Below are positions 1-8,301 of a stretch of DNA of 64,000 nucleotides, one piece after another (the first letter of the stretch is position 1; every line of letters starts with the position of its first letter). Location of the stretch: the NCBI GenBank assembly GCA_001507425.1, contig LMAJ01000003.1, forward strand, positions 248,001 through 312,000, given 5' to 3'. The stretch is from Flavobacteriaceae bacterium CRH (GTDB lineage: Bacteria; Bacteroidota; Bacteroidia; Flavobacteriales; Flavobacteriaceae). Under the pieces are notes generated by a model. The model was not told the DNA's origin. It did no database searches and saw nothing but the letters and a program-made list of their open reading frames with translations. Position numbers and translations under genes: made by a program.

Positions 1-754
1 CGATATCGATTATTTGTCTGATAAAGGATATGTTTTAATTATTCAAAGAAAATATGATGAAGCATTAAAGTTATATATCAACATTGAAAAAATAGAACCT
101 CATAGATATTCAACAGCTTCAAACATTGGGACTCTTTATGAATTGAAAGGAGAAAATGAAAAAGCTTATGAATGGATAAAAAAAGCAATTAAAATTAATC
201 CGGAATCACACAATGGTTCTGAATGGCTGCATTTGAAAATTTTAGAGGCAAAAATCAAGAATTTAAAAAATATTTCCGGGACATTTTTAATAAATACATC
301 TTTTGGCTTAGAAAAAAATCCGAAGACAAAATTGACATCAAATGAACTTGCAATATTAGAAAAAGCTTTATATTATCAACTAAATGAGCGGATTACTTTT
401 ATAAAGCCAAAAGATGCTATAATTTCAGTTTTACTTTTTGAATTAGCAAATATTGTTAAAATAAATAAAGACGATCTTTCTGCAACAGAGATATATGAAC
501 TTTCAAAGAAATATGGATTTCAAAATGAATTGATAAATAAGAGAATAATTCTTTGTTATGAAGATCGGTTACATTTTTGGGGAACTGAAATTGAAAAACT
601 TGAAATTAAAAAAGGCAGTATATTTGATTTAGATGGCCGTCAATTAGATATTATTGTAATGATATTATCCCTTATATCTCTTATTTTTTTAGTTTTATTG
701 ATCGTATTCTTTTTAAAATGGAAAAAGTTAAAAAAATCGATTACAGCTTCTTAA
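1..754 (+). CDS. TPR-repeat membrane protein, 5' end outside window
   Basis: The reading frame is open to the left edge, so the true start lies outside the window; the first possible start inside it is a TTG at 14. The visible part carries tetratricopeptide-like helices (for example NIGTLYELKGENEKAYEWIK followed by a typical ALxINP-type ending) in roughly its first 80 residues, then a less repetitive helical stretch, and one hydrophobic helix near the C-terminus followed by a short lysine-rich tail. TPRs mediate protein contacts; the partner cannot be told from the sequence. The last 14 bases overlap the convergent gene at 741-1469. Function not recognised beyond the TPR fold. Confidence 0.75.
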   Translation, partial: DIDYLSDKGYVLIIQRKYDEALKLYINIEKIEPHRYSTASNIGTLYELKGENEKAYEWIKKAIKINPESHNGSEWLHLKILEAKIKNLKNISGTFLINTSFGLEKNPKTKLTSNELAILEKALYYQLNERITFIKPKDAIISVLLFELANIVKINKDDLSATEIYELSKKYGFQNELINKRIILCYEDRLHFWGTEIEKLEIKKGSIFDLDGRQLDIIVMILSLISLIFLVLLIVFFLKWKKLKKSITAS

Positions 755-1469
755 ATATTTCATTTTTAGAATATAAAAAATCCATTGTTGTCAATATATT
801 GTTGTTATCTAAAAGTTTTTTAGACCTTGGGTCGGCATCGCAGAAATCTATAAATAAATCAACCTGATCGGGATTTAATTTTAAATCTTTGGTAAAAAAA
901 GTTAAAGGAATTGATGCCGTTATGAGTTTTTTGAAATCGGTTCTCTCAGTTTTCTTTTTGAGTTCTGCGTTATCATTTTTAAATAAATTTAAAACCCCGG
1001 TTCCCATTCTGGTAAAGTCTACACCATTTGTAATTGTTCCGTCGTAAACGCCGGTATATTTTTGCAAAGATTGGTTGTCTTTTGTGAATTTGATTTCATC
1101 TACATCTTTTTGAGAGCTTTTTACTTTGTCAATTTTTATATTCGTTACTAAAACTTCCTCTAATTCTTCAGCCTTGATAGACATGTTAACCGTAACATTA
1201 TTTTGATCAATATTGGCCTGAGTTATTTTTAATCTTGTAAAAAAGTAATCTTTAGAGAAAAATAGCAAACTATCTTTTGCCTGAACGAGAATCGAAAATT
1301 CGCCCAAATCATTTGTTCGGGTACTTGTTTTTGCTGTTTTATTGATAACCTCTACTTTGTTAAGCGGATTATTGTTGGAAATAACTTTTCCGTGAAGTAG
1401 TTTTTCTGTCTGAGAAATAGAAAGTTGGTAAGTTAAAAAAGAAATTATAGTAAGTAATTTTACTTTCAT
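741..1469 (-). CDS. Carboxypeptidase-regulatory-like domain protein, exported
   Basis: The protein has 242 aa and an N-terminal signal peptide ending near SISQ, then a beta-sandwich of the CarboxypepD_reg-like type (LHGKVISNNNPLNKVEVINK, then TRTNDLGEFSI) at about residues 25-110. That domain is common at the N-terminus of TonB receptors, but here no plug or barrel follows. The remaining 130 residues are charged and match nothing I can name. It is probably periplasmic or attached to the outer membrane. It stands alone, convergent with and overlapping the TPR gene by 14 bp. Family assignment is fair; the job is unknown. Confidence 0.75.
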   Translation of the reverse strand: MKVKLLTIISFLTYQLSISQTEKLLHGKVISNNNPLNKVEVINKTAKTSTRTNDLGEFSILVQAKDSLLFFSKDYFFTRLKITQANIDQNNVTVNMSIKAEELEEVLVTNIKIDKVKSSQKDVDEIKFTKDNQSLQKYTGVYDGTITNGVDFTRMGTGVLNLFKNDNAELKKKTERTDFKKLITASIPLTFFTKDLKLNPDQVDLFIDFCDADPRSKKLLDNNNILTTMDFLYSKNEIFKKL

Positions 1470-1575
1470 TTAATGGTATTTAGTCAAGAGTAAAATTATT
1501 ATAATAGTCTTAATGAAAACTTACAGAATCTGTAAAGTCTTGTTAAATTGAATTGTTTGGTTTTCAGCTTCAGTT

Positions 1576-2223
1576 TTATAATACCTCAATTAATTCTGAA
1601 GGATTATTTAAGACCAACTTTGCTCCACTTGCTATCAATTCTGCTTCGGTTCGATAACCCCAGGAAACTCCAACAGGAAACATATTGGCATTTGTTGAAG
1701 TTTGCATATCGATATCAGAATCTCCTACGAAGATAATTTCCTCGGGTTTTAAATTCCAGCTCTTGCTAATTTCTAAAGCTTCAAACGGATTTGGTTTTTT
1801 AAGAGACTCGATGCTTAGGCCAATTGCAGCGTCAAAAATATCAGGGAAAATTTCTGCAGCTATTTTTTTTGTAAGTTCATCAGCTTTGTTGGAGAAAACG
1901 GCTAGCTTGATATTTCGGGAAACCAAATCATCCAATAATTCCATTATTCCTGCATATGGTTTTGTTTTCAGCGTACAAATTTTACGATATTCGTTTACCA
2001 TCGTTTCAAAACAAATTTCAATTTGATCTTGATTGTTGTTTGATGCAGGCAAAGCTTTGCTTACCAAATTTCGTAAACCGCTCCCGATAAAATATTGATA
2101 AGTGTCGTACGTATGAGTTGGGTAATTTAGATTTGTTAGTACTGTATTCATTGCATCTGAGATGTCTTCTAATGAGTTTACAAGTGTTCCGTCTAAATCA
2201 AAAATAATTCCTTTAAATTTCAT
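1576..2223 (-). CDS. HAD-superfamily phosphatase, phosphoglycolate-phosphatase-like
   Basis: The protein has 215 aa from the ATG at 2223. A longer frame to 2301 exists but would run into the preceding gene and add residues unlike the family. HAD motif I is FDLDGTLVNS at residues 8-17 (nucleophile D9, acid/base D11), motif II is FSNKAD, and motif III/IV is the KKPNP...FVGDSDIDM stretch. This layout with an alpha-helical cap fits the Gph/PGP group, which dephosphorylates 2-phosphoglycolate or similar small phosphates in the cytosol; the exact substrate is an inference. The gene starts 4 bp after the flavoprotein gene, so the two are probably cotranscribed. Confidence 0.85.
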   Translation of the reverse strand: MKFKGIIFDLDGTLVNSLEDISDAMNTVLTNLNYPTHTYDTYQYFIGSGLRNLVSKALPASNNNQDQIEICFETMVNEYRKICTLKTKPYAGIMELLDDLVSRNIKLAVFSNKADELTKKIAAEIFPDIFDAAIGLSIESLKKPNPFEALEISKSWNLKPEEIIFVGDSDIDMQTSTNANMFPVGVSWGYRTEAELIASGAKLVLNNPSELIEVL

Positions 2224-2227
2224 TCTA

Positions 2228-3436
2228 TTAAATATTATTAGCCAAAATAAACCCGCTTGTCCAGGCATTCTGAAAATTAAAACCTCCTGTAATGGCATCA
2301 ATATTTACAATTTCACCTGCAAAATAAAGATTTTGATGCAATTTGCTTTCCATAGTTTTAAAGTTGATTTCTTTTAAATCTATTCCGCCGGCGGTAACAA
2401 ATTCTTCTTTAAAAGTGCTTTTTCCGTTGACTTTAAATTCTGCTTTTGTGAGCTGAGAAGCTAAATTTTGTAATTGAATTTTAGACAAATCTGCCCATTT
2501 TGTTTCGACTTCGATTGCTGAAGCTAAAACCAAACTTTCCCATAAACGATTGGGGAAATCGAAAGGTGATTTTTTTGAAACGGCTTTTTTAGCGTGTTCC
2601 TGTTTTAAGTCTTTCAGGATTTTTTCGGCATCTTCAGTGTCCACATCATTTAACCAATTTACGAAAATAGTAAACTGATAATTTTTATCGAATAAAGTTC
2701 GGGCACCCCAAGCCGAAAGTTTTAAAATGGCGGGACCGCTCATTCCCCAATGTGTAATTAATAAAGGCCCGGTTGATTCTAGTTTAGTATCTTTTACGTT
2801 TACGGTAACTTGTGCTGCAACGCCTGGTAATTCTTTAATTCTGGAATCTTTGATATTGAAAGTAAATAGGGAAGGAACAGGACTAACGATGGCATGCCCT
2901 TTTTCCTGAAGCATTTCCCAAATTTTAGGGTTGCTTCCTGTGGCTAGAACTAATTTTTCGGTAGCGTAATTTTCATCTTGCGTGTCAATTTTCCAATGAT
3001 TTTCGGCTTTAAAAATCGATTGTACACTTTGACCTGTTAATACTTTGATGCCTAATTTTCCTGTTGCTTCTAAGAAACAATCAATTATAGTTTGAGATGA
3101 ATTCGAAACCGGAAACATTCTTCCGTCGTCTTCGATTTTTAATTCAACGCCATGTTTTTCGAACCATTCGATTGTATCGCCGGAACAAAATTGATGAAAA
3201 GGTCCCCGAAGTTCTTTTTCTCCTCTTGGATAAAATTTTACTAATTCATTTGGTTCGAAACAAGCATGTGTCACGTTACATCTTCCACCGCCGGAAACAC
3301 GCACTTTAGAAAGTACTTCTTTTCCTCTTTCTAAGATGGCTATTTTTAGTTTCGGATTTTTCTCTGCAATATTAATTGCGGTAAAAAAACCTGCAGCTCC
3401 TCCGCCAACAATGATTATATCGAAATTTTTGATCAT
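2228..3436 (-). CDS. NAD(P)/FAD-dependent oxidoreductase, HI0933/YhiN family
   Basis: The protein has 402 aa from the ATG at 3436; an upstream start at 3472 would place coding sequence inside an intergenic repeat and is less likely. It opens with a Rossmann dinucleotide-binding motif (IIIVGGGAAGF), continues with the family's SGGGRCNVTH box, and ends with the FAD-contacting GEIVNIDAITGGFNFQNAW block, all diagnostic of HI0933-like flavoproteins. Members are cytosolic and their physiological substrate is not settled. Followed after 4 bp by the HAD phosphatase gene. Upstream lies a double inverted-repeat region. Confidence 0.9.
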   Translation of the reverse strand: MIKNFDIIIVGGGAAGFFTAINIAEKNPKLKIAILERGKEVLSKVRVSGGGRCNVTHACFEPNELVKFYPRGEKELRGPFHQFCSGDTIEWFEKHGVELKIEDDGRMFPVSNSSQTIIDCFLEATGKLGIKVLTGQSVQSIFKAENHWKIDTQDENYATEKLVLATGSNPKIWEMLQEKGHAIVSPVPSLFTFNIKDSRIKELPGVAAQVTVNVKDTKLESTGPLLITHWGMSGPAILKLSAWGARTLFDKNYQFTIFVNWLNDVDTEDAEKILKDLKQEHAKKAVSKKSPFDFPNRLWESLVLASAIEVETKWADLSKIQLQNLASQLTKAEFKVNGKSTFKEEFVTAGGIDLKEINFKTMESKLHQNLYFAGEIVNIDAITGGFNFQNAWTSGFILANNI

Positions 3437-3448
3437 ATTATTTGGTTT

Positions 3449-3538
3449 GCCACGAATTACACGAATTGGCACTAATTATTTATTTGCCACAGATTTCACA
3501 GATTAAAAAAATCTGTGTTAATCTGTGAAATCTGTGGC
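3449..3538. repeat. Composite intergenic inverted repeat (CACGAATT half plus CACAGATT palindrome)
   Basis: Two adjacent elements. At 3449-3478 there are two CACGAATT units and a weaker third (CACTAATT) in direct order, looking like one arm of an inverted repeat. At 3486-3506 and 3518-3538 there is a perfect 21-bp inverted repeat with an 11-base spacer; each arm holds two copies of CACAGATT (or AATCTGTG), and the spacer holds a further AATCTGTG. It lies between the flavoprotein and phosphodiesterase genes, both read leftward. The stem could form a strong hairpin, but there is no T-run typical of a terminator. Confidence 0.85.
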
Positions 3539-3548
3539 TATTCTTTTA

Positions 3549-4226
3549 TTATAATTTATCCGGAAAATCAGAAATGATTCCGTCTACATTATAGCTTTTT
3601 ATTTTTTGAATGTCGTTTTCATCATCCACTGTCCAGGGTAAAACCATAAATCCTTTTTGCTGTATTTCCTGAACATTTTCAAGATTCAATAACTGATAAT
3701 CGGGATGAATGGCACGGGCTTTTATCAATTCGGCGAAAGCCAAAGCTTTATCAAGATCTTCTTCTGTTAAAACCCCAATTTGAATTTTTGAATTTAAATT
3801 TGATGTTTCTTTTAACAAATCCCAATCAAAACTTGAAACAATGAAATCTTCGTAATTCCAGTTTTTATCCGAAATATATTCTTCAATTAAGCAAACAACT
3901 TTACCTGCAGTTCCTAAACCTTTTAGTTCGATATTGATCAGGCATTTTTTGTCGACCAAATCAAAAACCTCATTTAAAGTTGGTATCTGGTATTTTTCCT
4001 CAATTAGAAATGTTTTTAATTCAGATAAAGAAAAAGCATTTACAAGGCCTTTTCCATTAGTCGTTCTGTCTATAGTTTCGTCATGAATTACTATTATATG
4101 TCCGTCAGCACTAAGGTGTACATCTAGTTCAATTCCGTCAGCATTTAAGTCTAATGCTTTTTTGAAAGACTTTAATGTATTTTCAGGTTCGTATCCTTTT
4201 GCACCGCGATGCGCTATTTTTAGCAT
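3549..4226 (-). CDS. Glycerophosphodiester phosphodiesterase
   Basis: The protein has 225 aa from the ATG at 4226, chosen because MLKIAHRGAKGYEPENT is the conserved beginning of the GDPD TIM barrel; an upstream frame to 4277 is coded by repeat sequence. The HRG...PENT motif, GIELDVHLSADGHIIVIHD (metal-binding E and D, catalytic H) and the closing PWTVDDEND with a DGIISDFP ending are all present. The family cleaves glycerophosphodiesters to glycerol-3-phosphate and an alcohol. There is no signal peptide, so it is probably cytosolic, the UgpQ-like form. Single gene flanked by repeats on both sides. Confidence 0.92.
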   Translation of the reverse strand: MLKIAHRGAKGYEPENTLKSFKKALDLNADGIELDVHLSADGHIIVIHDETIDRTTNGKGLVNAFSLSELKTFLIEEKYQIPTLNEVFDLVDKKCLINIELKGLGTAGKVVCLIEEYISDKNWNYEDFIVSSFDWDLLKETSNLNSKIQIGVLTEEDLDKALAFAELIKARAIHPDYQLLNLENVQEIQQKGFMVLPWTVDDENDIQKIKSYNVDGIISDFPDKL

Positions 4227-4240
4227 GTATTTAGAGTTTA

Positions 4241-4280
4241 GCCGCAAAGGTCGCAAAGTTTTGGGCAAGGTTCGCAAAGA
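4241..4280. repeat. CGCAAAG-type repeat fragment
   Basis: Tandem units CCGCAAAG, TCGCAAAG, GGGCAAGG and TTCGCAAAG lie about 15 bp upstream of the phosphodiesterase start. The same unit builds full inverted repeats at 27562-27606 and 53505-53655. Here only the forward arm is clear. Confidence 0.7.
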
Positions 4281-4327
4281 ATGGAAAAAAAGTTAACCAC
4301 AGGTTATAAAGATTAAAATGATTTTTG

Positions 4328-4414
4328 TTTCACGCAGATTTTGCAGATTTGAGTAGATTTAAATTTTAAATATCTGTGTCAATCTGCTTAAATCTTTTTA
4401 AAATCTGCGTGAAA
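4328..4414. repeat. CGCAGATTT-type inverted repeat
   Basis: The outer arms TTTCACGCAGATTTT (4328-4342) and its exact reverse complement (4400-4414) enclose imperfect internal units (GCAGATTT, GTAGATTT on the left; AATCTGC and AAATCTTT on the right). The design is the same as the repeats near 3.5 and 6.3 kb: a short unit repeated on one arm and mirrored on the other. It occupies the gap between the phosphodiesterase and the GH13 gene and may also act as an end-of-transcript hairpin for the GH13 gene. Confidence 0.85.
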
Positions 4415-4437
4415 AGAAGCTTTGCTAATCATTCCAG

Positions 4438-6027
4438 TTAAGCGAGTTCTAATAAAACGAGTCCAAATTCAGAATCAATGATTGCATTTCCGTTTTGTAC
4501 TTCTGTTTCTTCACTAGAAAAAGCATCTCTTAATTTAGTACCATCTTTAAAAACAGATGCTGCTGGAAGTTCTTTTAAACCAATGCCAAGATCTAAACCA
4601 ATTATAACTTCATCGGTATAATTTTCTTTACTAAATGTTCTGGAAAACACATAAGGCTTTTCAGAAATCAGTTTGTGTATTCCTGCACCAACTGCTGGAT
4701 GATTTCTGCGGAACTGTCCTAGTTTTTGCCAATGCAAGAGTATTTTTTGGGTTTCTGAATTTGATTCTATGTCGTCCCAATTCATAAAAGATCTTAAAGT
4801 TGCATCGCCTTCTGTGCCTTCAATTACGAGAGAACGGCCAGATTCATCGCCATAATAAACCTGCGAAATTCCGGGCGAAAGTAATAATTTGGTTCCGGAT
4901 TCAAATGTTCTGTTTCGATGCGCATCAAAAGGATCAGGATCATCGTGAGAGGAAACATAATTAAGAATGCTATACCCTTTTAATTCATTTTGAAGTTTGT
5001 CTGAATATTTCGAAAATATAACTTCATAATCTGTTTGAGCATCAAGTTTAAACTCGAAATTGATCATGCAGTTAAAACCATTCTGAAAATAATTTACTTT
5101 TCGATCACCAAAATCATAATCTTGTCCGCCATTTATTCCATAACCATAAACTTCGGCAATGCTGTAAAACGGATTTTCATCTAGTATTTCTGATGGATGG
5201 TTTTTTTTCCAGGTTTCGAATGCATATTCACATTCTTTTCTAAAATCTACCCAGACATTTTCTTCGGTGTGTTTTACAGTGTCAGCCCTGTAACCGTCAA
5301 TTCCGAATTCAAGAATATAATCGGTTAACCATTTTATGATGTAATATTTAGGAGTTCTGGGATAATTTGTTCTTTTGAAGAATTCTTCTAATGAAGCAAT
5401 CTCTTTTTCATAACGACCTTCGTTTTTCCACTTTTCGATTAAAAAAGTTGGTACTACTACTTCCTTATTGCTTTCAGTTCTAACGTCGGGAAGATTATCG
5501 ACCAAGGTACACATTGTTGTATTTTCGAATGATTTATAGTCGCAGACAACACCAGTTCTTACCCAGTCTTCCGGCCAGATAGGATCTTCGGGAGTTACAG
5601 GTCCGGTATGATTTATCACGCCGTCAAGAAGAATTCGAATGCCTTTTGCGTGTGCTTTTTTTACAAGATTGCCTAAATCTTCTTTAGTTCCAAAATTCGG
5701 ATCTAAAGCCGTCCAGTCTCTTGCCCAATAACCGTGAAAACCATAGCTAAGTCCGGTTCCTTCATCGACACCGTCGTGAATTTGTTCTACAATCGGTGTA
5801 AGCCAGATTGCATTTATTCCTAATTGATCAAAGTAGCCTTCGTCGATTTTTTTGATAATTCCGAGGATGTCGCCGCCTTCAAAACCACGTAATTTTCCGG
5901 GAGTTTTGGTTCTGTTGAAATTTAAATCATTAGAAGGATTTCCGTTGTAAAAACGATCGGTAAGTAAAAAATAAACATTTGCGCCTTCCCAAACGAAAGG
6001 TATTTTTGAAGTATTGTCTTTATTCAT
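4438..6027 (-). CDS. GH13 alpha-amylase-family enzyme, no signal peptide
   Basis: The protein has 529 aa and begins directly with the catalytic barrel (FVWEGANVYFLLTDRFYNGN). All GH13 regions are present: LLDGVINHTG, GIDGYRADTVKH with nucleophile D249, YSIAEVYGYG with acid/base E292, and YVSSHDDPDP with D362. A short C-terminal beta domain follows. Lack of a signal peptide points to the cytosol, so the substrate would be imported maltodextrin or an internal alpha-glucan; exact specificity (amylase, cyclomaltodextrinase, glucosyltransferase) cannot be read. It lies at the distal end of the leftward starch gene set, separated from the SusA-like gene by 372 bp containing hairpins, so it may have its own promoter. 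Confidence 0.9.
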   Translation of the reverse strand: MNKDNTSKIPFVWEGANVYFLLTDRFYNGNPSNDLNFNRTKTPGKLRGFEGGDILGIIKKIDEGYFDQLGINAIWLTPIVEQIHDGVDEGTGLSYGFHGYWARDWTALDPNFGTKEDLGNLVKKAHAKGIRILLDGVINHTGPVTPEDPIWPEDWVRTGVVCDYKSFENTTMCTLVDNLPDVRTESNKEVVVPTFLIEKWKNEGRYEKEIASLEEFFKRTNYPRTPKYYIIKWLTDYILEFGIDGYRADTVKHTEENVWVDFRKECEYAFETWKKNHPSEILDENPFYSIAEVYGYGINGGQDYDFGDRKVNYFQNGFNCMINFEFKLDAQTDYEVIFSKYSDKLQNELKGYSILNYVSSHDDPDPFDAHRNRTFESGTKLLLSPGISQVYYGDESGRSLVIEGTEGDATLRSFMNWDDIESNSETQKILLHWQKLGQFRRNHPAVGAGIHKLISEKPYVFSRTFSKENYTDEVIIGLDLGIGLKELPAASVFKDGTKLRDAFSSEETEVQNGNAIIDSEFGLVLLELA

Positions 6028-6135
6028 TGAAACTGATTTTGAGCCAGAATCTTAAAGATAAAGAAAGAATAGCATATAATAAAAAATCCGTCCCGAATCC
6101 ATGAATATTTTAACGAATCTCTCGTAATTAGTGTA

Positions 6136-6263
6136 GTTCCTACGGAACATTTTCCTTATTGTATGTTTATTATTTACCAATATATAATCTCTACGAGATA
6201 TACTCCTTTAGGAGTTAAATATTGGTAATATGTAGTTTTACGTGCTATTTGTCCCTTAGGGAC
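6136..6263. repeat. Cluster of four short hairpins with an outer clamp
   Basis: Four perfect 5-bp stem hairpins follow each other: GTTCC-TAC-GGAAC (6136-6148), ATCTC-TAC-GAGAT (6187-6199), ACTCC-TTTA-GGAGT (6202-6215) and GTCCC-TTA-GGGAC (6251-6263). The middle two are enclosed by a 9-bp clamp, TACCAATAT (6175-6183) pairing with ATATTGGTA (6219-6227), giving a three-way-junction shape. Loops are TAC or a variant of TTA. Nothing coding is visible. It looks like a small structured mobile or REP-like element; that is inference. Confidence 0.75.
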
Positions 6264-6288
6264 TATATAATTTTTAATCGTAATAAAA

Positions 6289-6341
6289 CCGCCACGAATT
6301 CACAAATTATTATTTTATAAAAATTCGTGAATTCGTGGCGG
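6289..6341. repeat. CACGAATT-type inverted repeat
   Basis: Arms of 20 bp, 6289-6308 and 6322-6341, are reverse complements with one mismatch, separated by 13 bases. Each arm contains two CACGAATT-like units (CACGAATT and CACAAATT on the left; TTCGTGAATTCGTGG on the right). The same unit occurs at 3449-3478. It lies 58 bp from the end of the SusA-like gene. Confidence 0.85.
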
Positions 6342-6399
6342 AAATAACTTTGGGAGACGCACTGTTGTTCGCCTGTACCATAAACTTTGTGTTTAAAAT

Positions 6400-8274
6400 T
6401 TATTCTAATTCTAAAACAATTGCCGATTTTGCTTCTAGATTAATTTCAGAAGACAAATCAAATGTTTTTTCAGTTAAAACATCTTTCCCTGATTTAAAGT
6501 TTTTGATGTTTTCTTTAAAACGATTTGTTTTCACAACTTGTGATGTAGCGTTGTTATTAAAAACCACCATAACGGTTTTAGCATCCGTATATCTGAAATA
6601 CACATAAATGTTATTCTCCGGAATATAATGTGTCATTTTTCCGAAATGAACCGCTTCGTTTGATTTTCTCCAATTGAATAATTTAGCAGTAAAATCGAAA
6701 AATTTAGCTTGTTCAGCGGTTCTTCCTGCTGCAGTTAAAGCATTGTTTTTGTCGCCAGCCCATCCGCCTGGAAAATCCTGACGAATATCTGCGTCGCCAT
6801 TTTTGCCTTTGTCACCGCCCATTCCAATTTCTGAACCGTAATATAATTGTGGAATCCCGCGAACGGTTGCCAATAAAGTCATGGCCAATTTATATTTGGT
6901 AAAATCATATTTATAAGTATGATTGATACGATCTGTGTCATGATTTTCGGCAAAAACCAAAATGCTGTTTGGGTTTGGATATAAATAATCCATAACAAAA
7001 TTGTTGTAAAATTTAATCATGCCATTATCCCAGGTTGCGTTATCGTCACTAAAAGCAGAACCAATTTGATCTTGTAACGTAAAATCCATTACACTTGGTA
7101 AATTCGAATTGTAGTTTTCGATCGCACCAATTTTACTGTCTTTTTGCCAATATGCTAAATTCGCCTGATTGTGCATCCAGATTTCCCCAACAATATTAAA
7201 GTTTGGATATTCAGTTGTAATGGCTTTTGCCCAATTTGACATTGCAGTCGCATCTGAATAGTTGTAAGTATCAACTCTAAAACCGTCAAGATTGGCAAAT
7301 TCGATCCACCAAATCGCATTTTGAGTTAAGTATTTTGCTACCAAAGGATTTCTTAAATTCAAATCCGGCATTGAAGGCACAAACCAGCCATCAACACAAA
7401 CTTCCTGATCTAATTTTGAGGCGTGAATATCAGTAATAACTTCACGTCTGTGGTGCGTTTGTGTATAATTTTCGAATTGGTTAATCCATGATTTTGTTGG
7501 TAAATCTTTAATCATCCAGTGTGTAATTCCCCAGTGATTGGTTACGTAATCCATAACCAGTTTCATGTTCTTTTTGTGCATTTCTGCAGATAAACGAGCG
7601 TAATCGTCGTTAGTTCCGTAACGCGAATCTATTTTGTAAACATCAGATTGCCCGTAACCATGATACGAATGTTTTGCGTCATTGTCTTGGCATAAAGGCG
7701 TACTCCAAATTGTCGTTGCGCCCAAAGACGAAATGTAATCTAAGTTTTTGATGATTCCTTCAATATCGCCGCCGTGACGACCGCCTGGTTCTGCACGATT
7801 TCCTTTTTCAGTTAAAACTGGATCACTGTCATTTTTCGGATTTCCGTTAGCAAAACGATCCGGCATAATCAAGTAAATCATGTCAGATGCATCGTAACTT
7901 TTTCTGTCTGCAGAGTTTGCTCTTCTTTCTTTAAGAGAATATTTCTGCGTAAAAGCGACTTTGTTTTTGGTTTTGAAAGAGAAAACCAATTCAGAAGCTT
8001 TTAAATTTTGCGTATCGATTGTTACAAAAAGGTAGTTTGGATTCTCTGTTTTTTCTACATTTTTAATCACGACATTGTTTGAAACCGAAGCTTCATATTG
8101 TGCGATATTTTTTCCGTAGAACATAATCTGAACTTTAGGATTTTTCATTCCCGCGTACCAAAATGGCGGTTCTACTTTCTGGATTTGCGCTTTCGCGGAA
8201 GCGGAAAATAACAGCACCATTAGGATTAGTTTATAGATCGAAAGATGTATAAGAGATGTTTTGTGTTTTTTCAT
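6400..8274 (-). CDS. susA: SusA-like GH13 neopullulanase/amylase, periplasmic
   Basis: The protein has 624 aa with a signal peptide ending in SASAKA-QI. An N-terminal beta domain (about 32-115, cyclomaltodextrinase-N type) precedes the GH13 barrel. Motifs: MDYVTNHWG, LDGFRVDTYNYSD with nucleophile D335, NIVGEIWMHN with E364 and FAENHDTDR with D446. The architecture matches Bacteroides SusA, which cuts maltodextrins in the periplasm after import by SusCD. It is part of the leftward starch set, 27 bp downstream of a small lipoprotein gene. Expected product: short maltooligosaccharides for the GH97 enzyme. The susA symbol is by homology of architecture. Confidence 0.9.
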   Translation of the reverse strand: MKKHKTSLIHLSIYKLILMVLLFSASAKAQIQKVEPPFWYAGMKNPKVQIMFYGKNIAQYEASVSNNVVIKNVEKTENPNYLFVTIDTQNLKASELVFSFKTKNKVAFTQKYSLKERRANSADRKSYDASDMIYLIMPDRFANGNPKNDSDPVLTEKGNRAEPGGRHGGDIEGIIKNLDYISSLGATTIWSTPLCQDNDAKHSYHGYGQSDVYKIDSRYGTNDDYARLSAEMHKKNMKLVMDYVTNHWGITHWMIKDLPTKSWINQFENYTQTHHRREVITDIHASKLDQEVCVDGWFVPSMPDLNLRNPLVAKYLTQNAIWWIEFANLDGFRVDTYNYSDATAMSNWAKAITTEYPNFNIVGEIWMHNQANLAYWQKDSKIGAIENYNSNLPSVMDFTLQDQIGSAFSDDNATWDNGMIKFYNNFVMDYLYPNPNSILVFAENHDTDRINHTYKYDFTKYKLAMTLLATVRGIPQLYYGSEIGMGGDKGKNGDADIRQDFPGGWAGDKNNALTAAGRTAEQAKFFDFTAKLFNWRKSNEAVHFGKMTHYIPENNIYVYFRYTDAKTVMVVFNNNATSQVVKTNRFKENIKNFKSGKDVLTEKTFDLSSEINLEAKSAIVLELE

Positions 8275-8301
8275 AATTTATATTTTAAAATTCTGGAAGA
8301 A

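Larger units (their letters stand above)
6028..6399. other. 372-bp intergenic region with hairpins and repeat
   Basis: No credible gene. The region is made of four small hairpins (6136-6263), an inverted repeat (6289-6341) and about 100 bp of AT-rich sequence next to the GH13 start. A short frame reading rightward from 6335 is the antisense shadow of the SusA-like gene. Confidence 0.8.

Noticed and set aside
1548..2026. Two rightward frames opposite the HAD gene
   Set aside because: Antisense shadows with no conserved sequence.
2224..2301. N-terminal extension of the HAD phosphatase
   Set aside because: Would overlap the end of the flavoprotein gene; HAD family starts at MKFKGIIFDLDGT.
3437..3472. 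Upstream start for the flavoprotein gene
   Set aside because: The extra residues are encoded by a CACGAATT repeat and precede the conserved Rossmann start.
3449..4414. CRISPR array
   Set aside because: Units are short, inverted, adjacent and without regular spacers; no cas genes.
6335..6607. 90-aa rightward frame
   Set aside because: Antisense shadow of the SusA-like gene plus one repeat arm.
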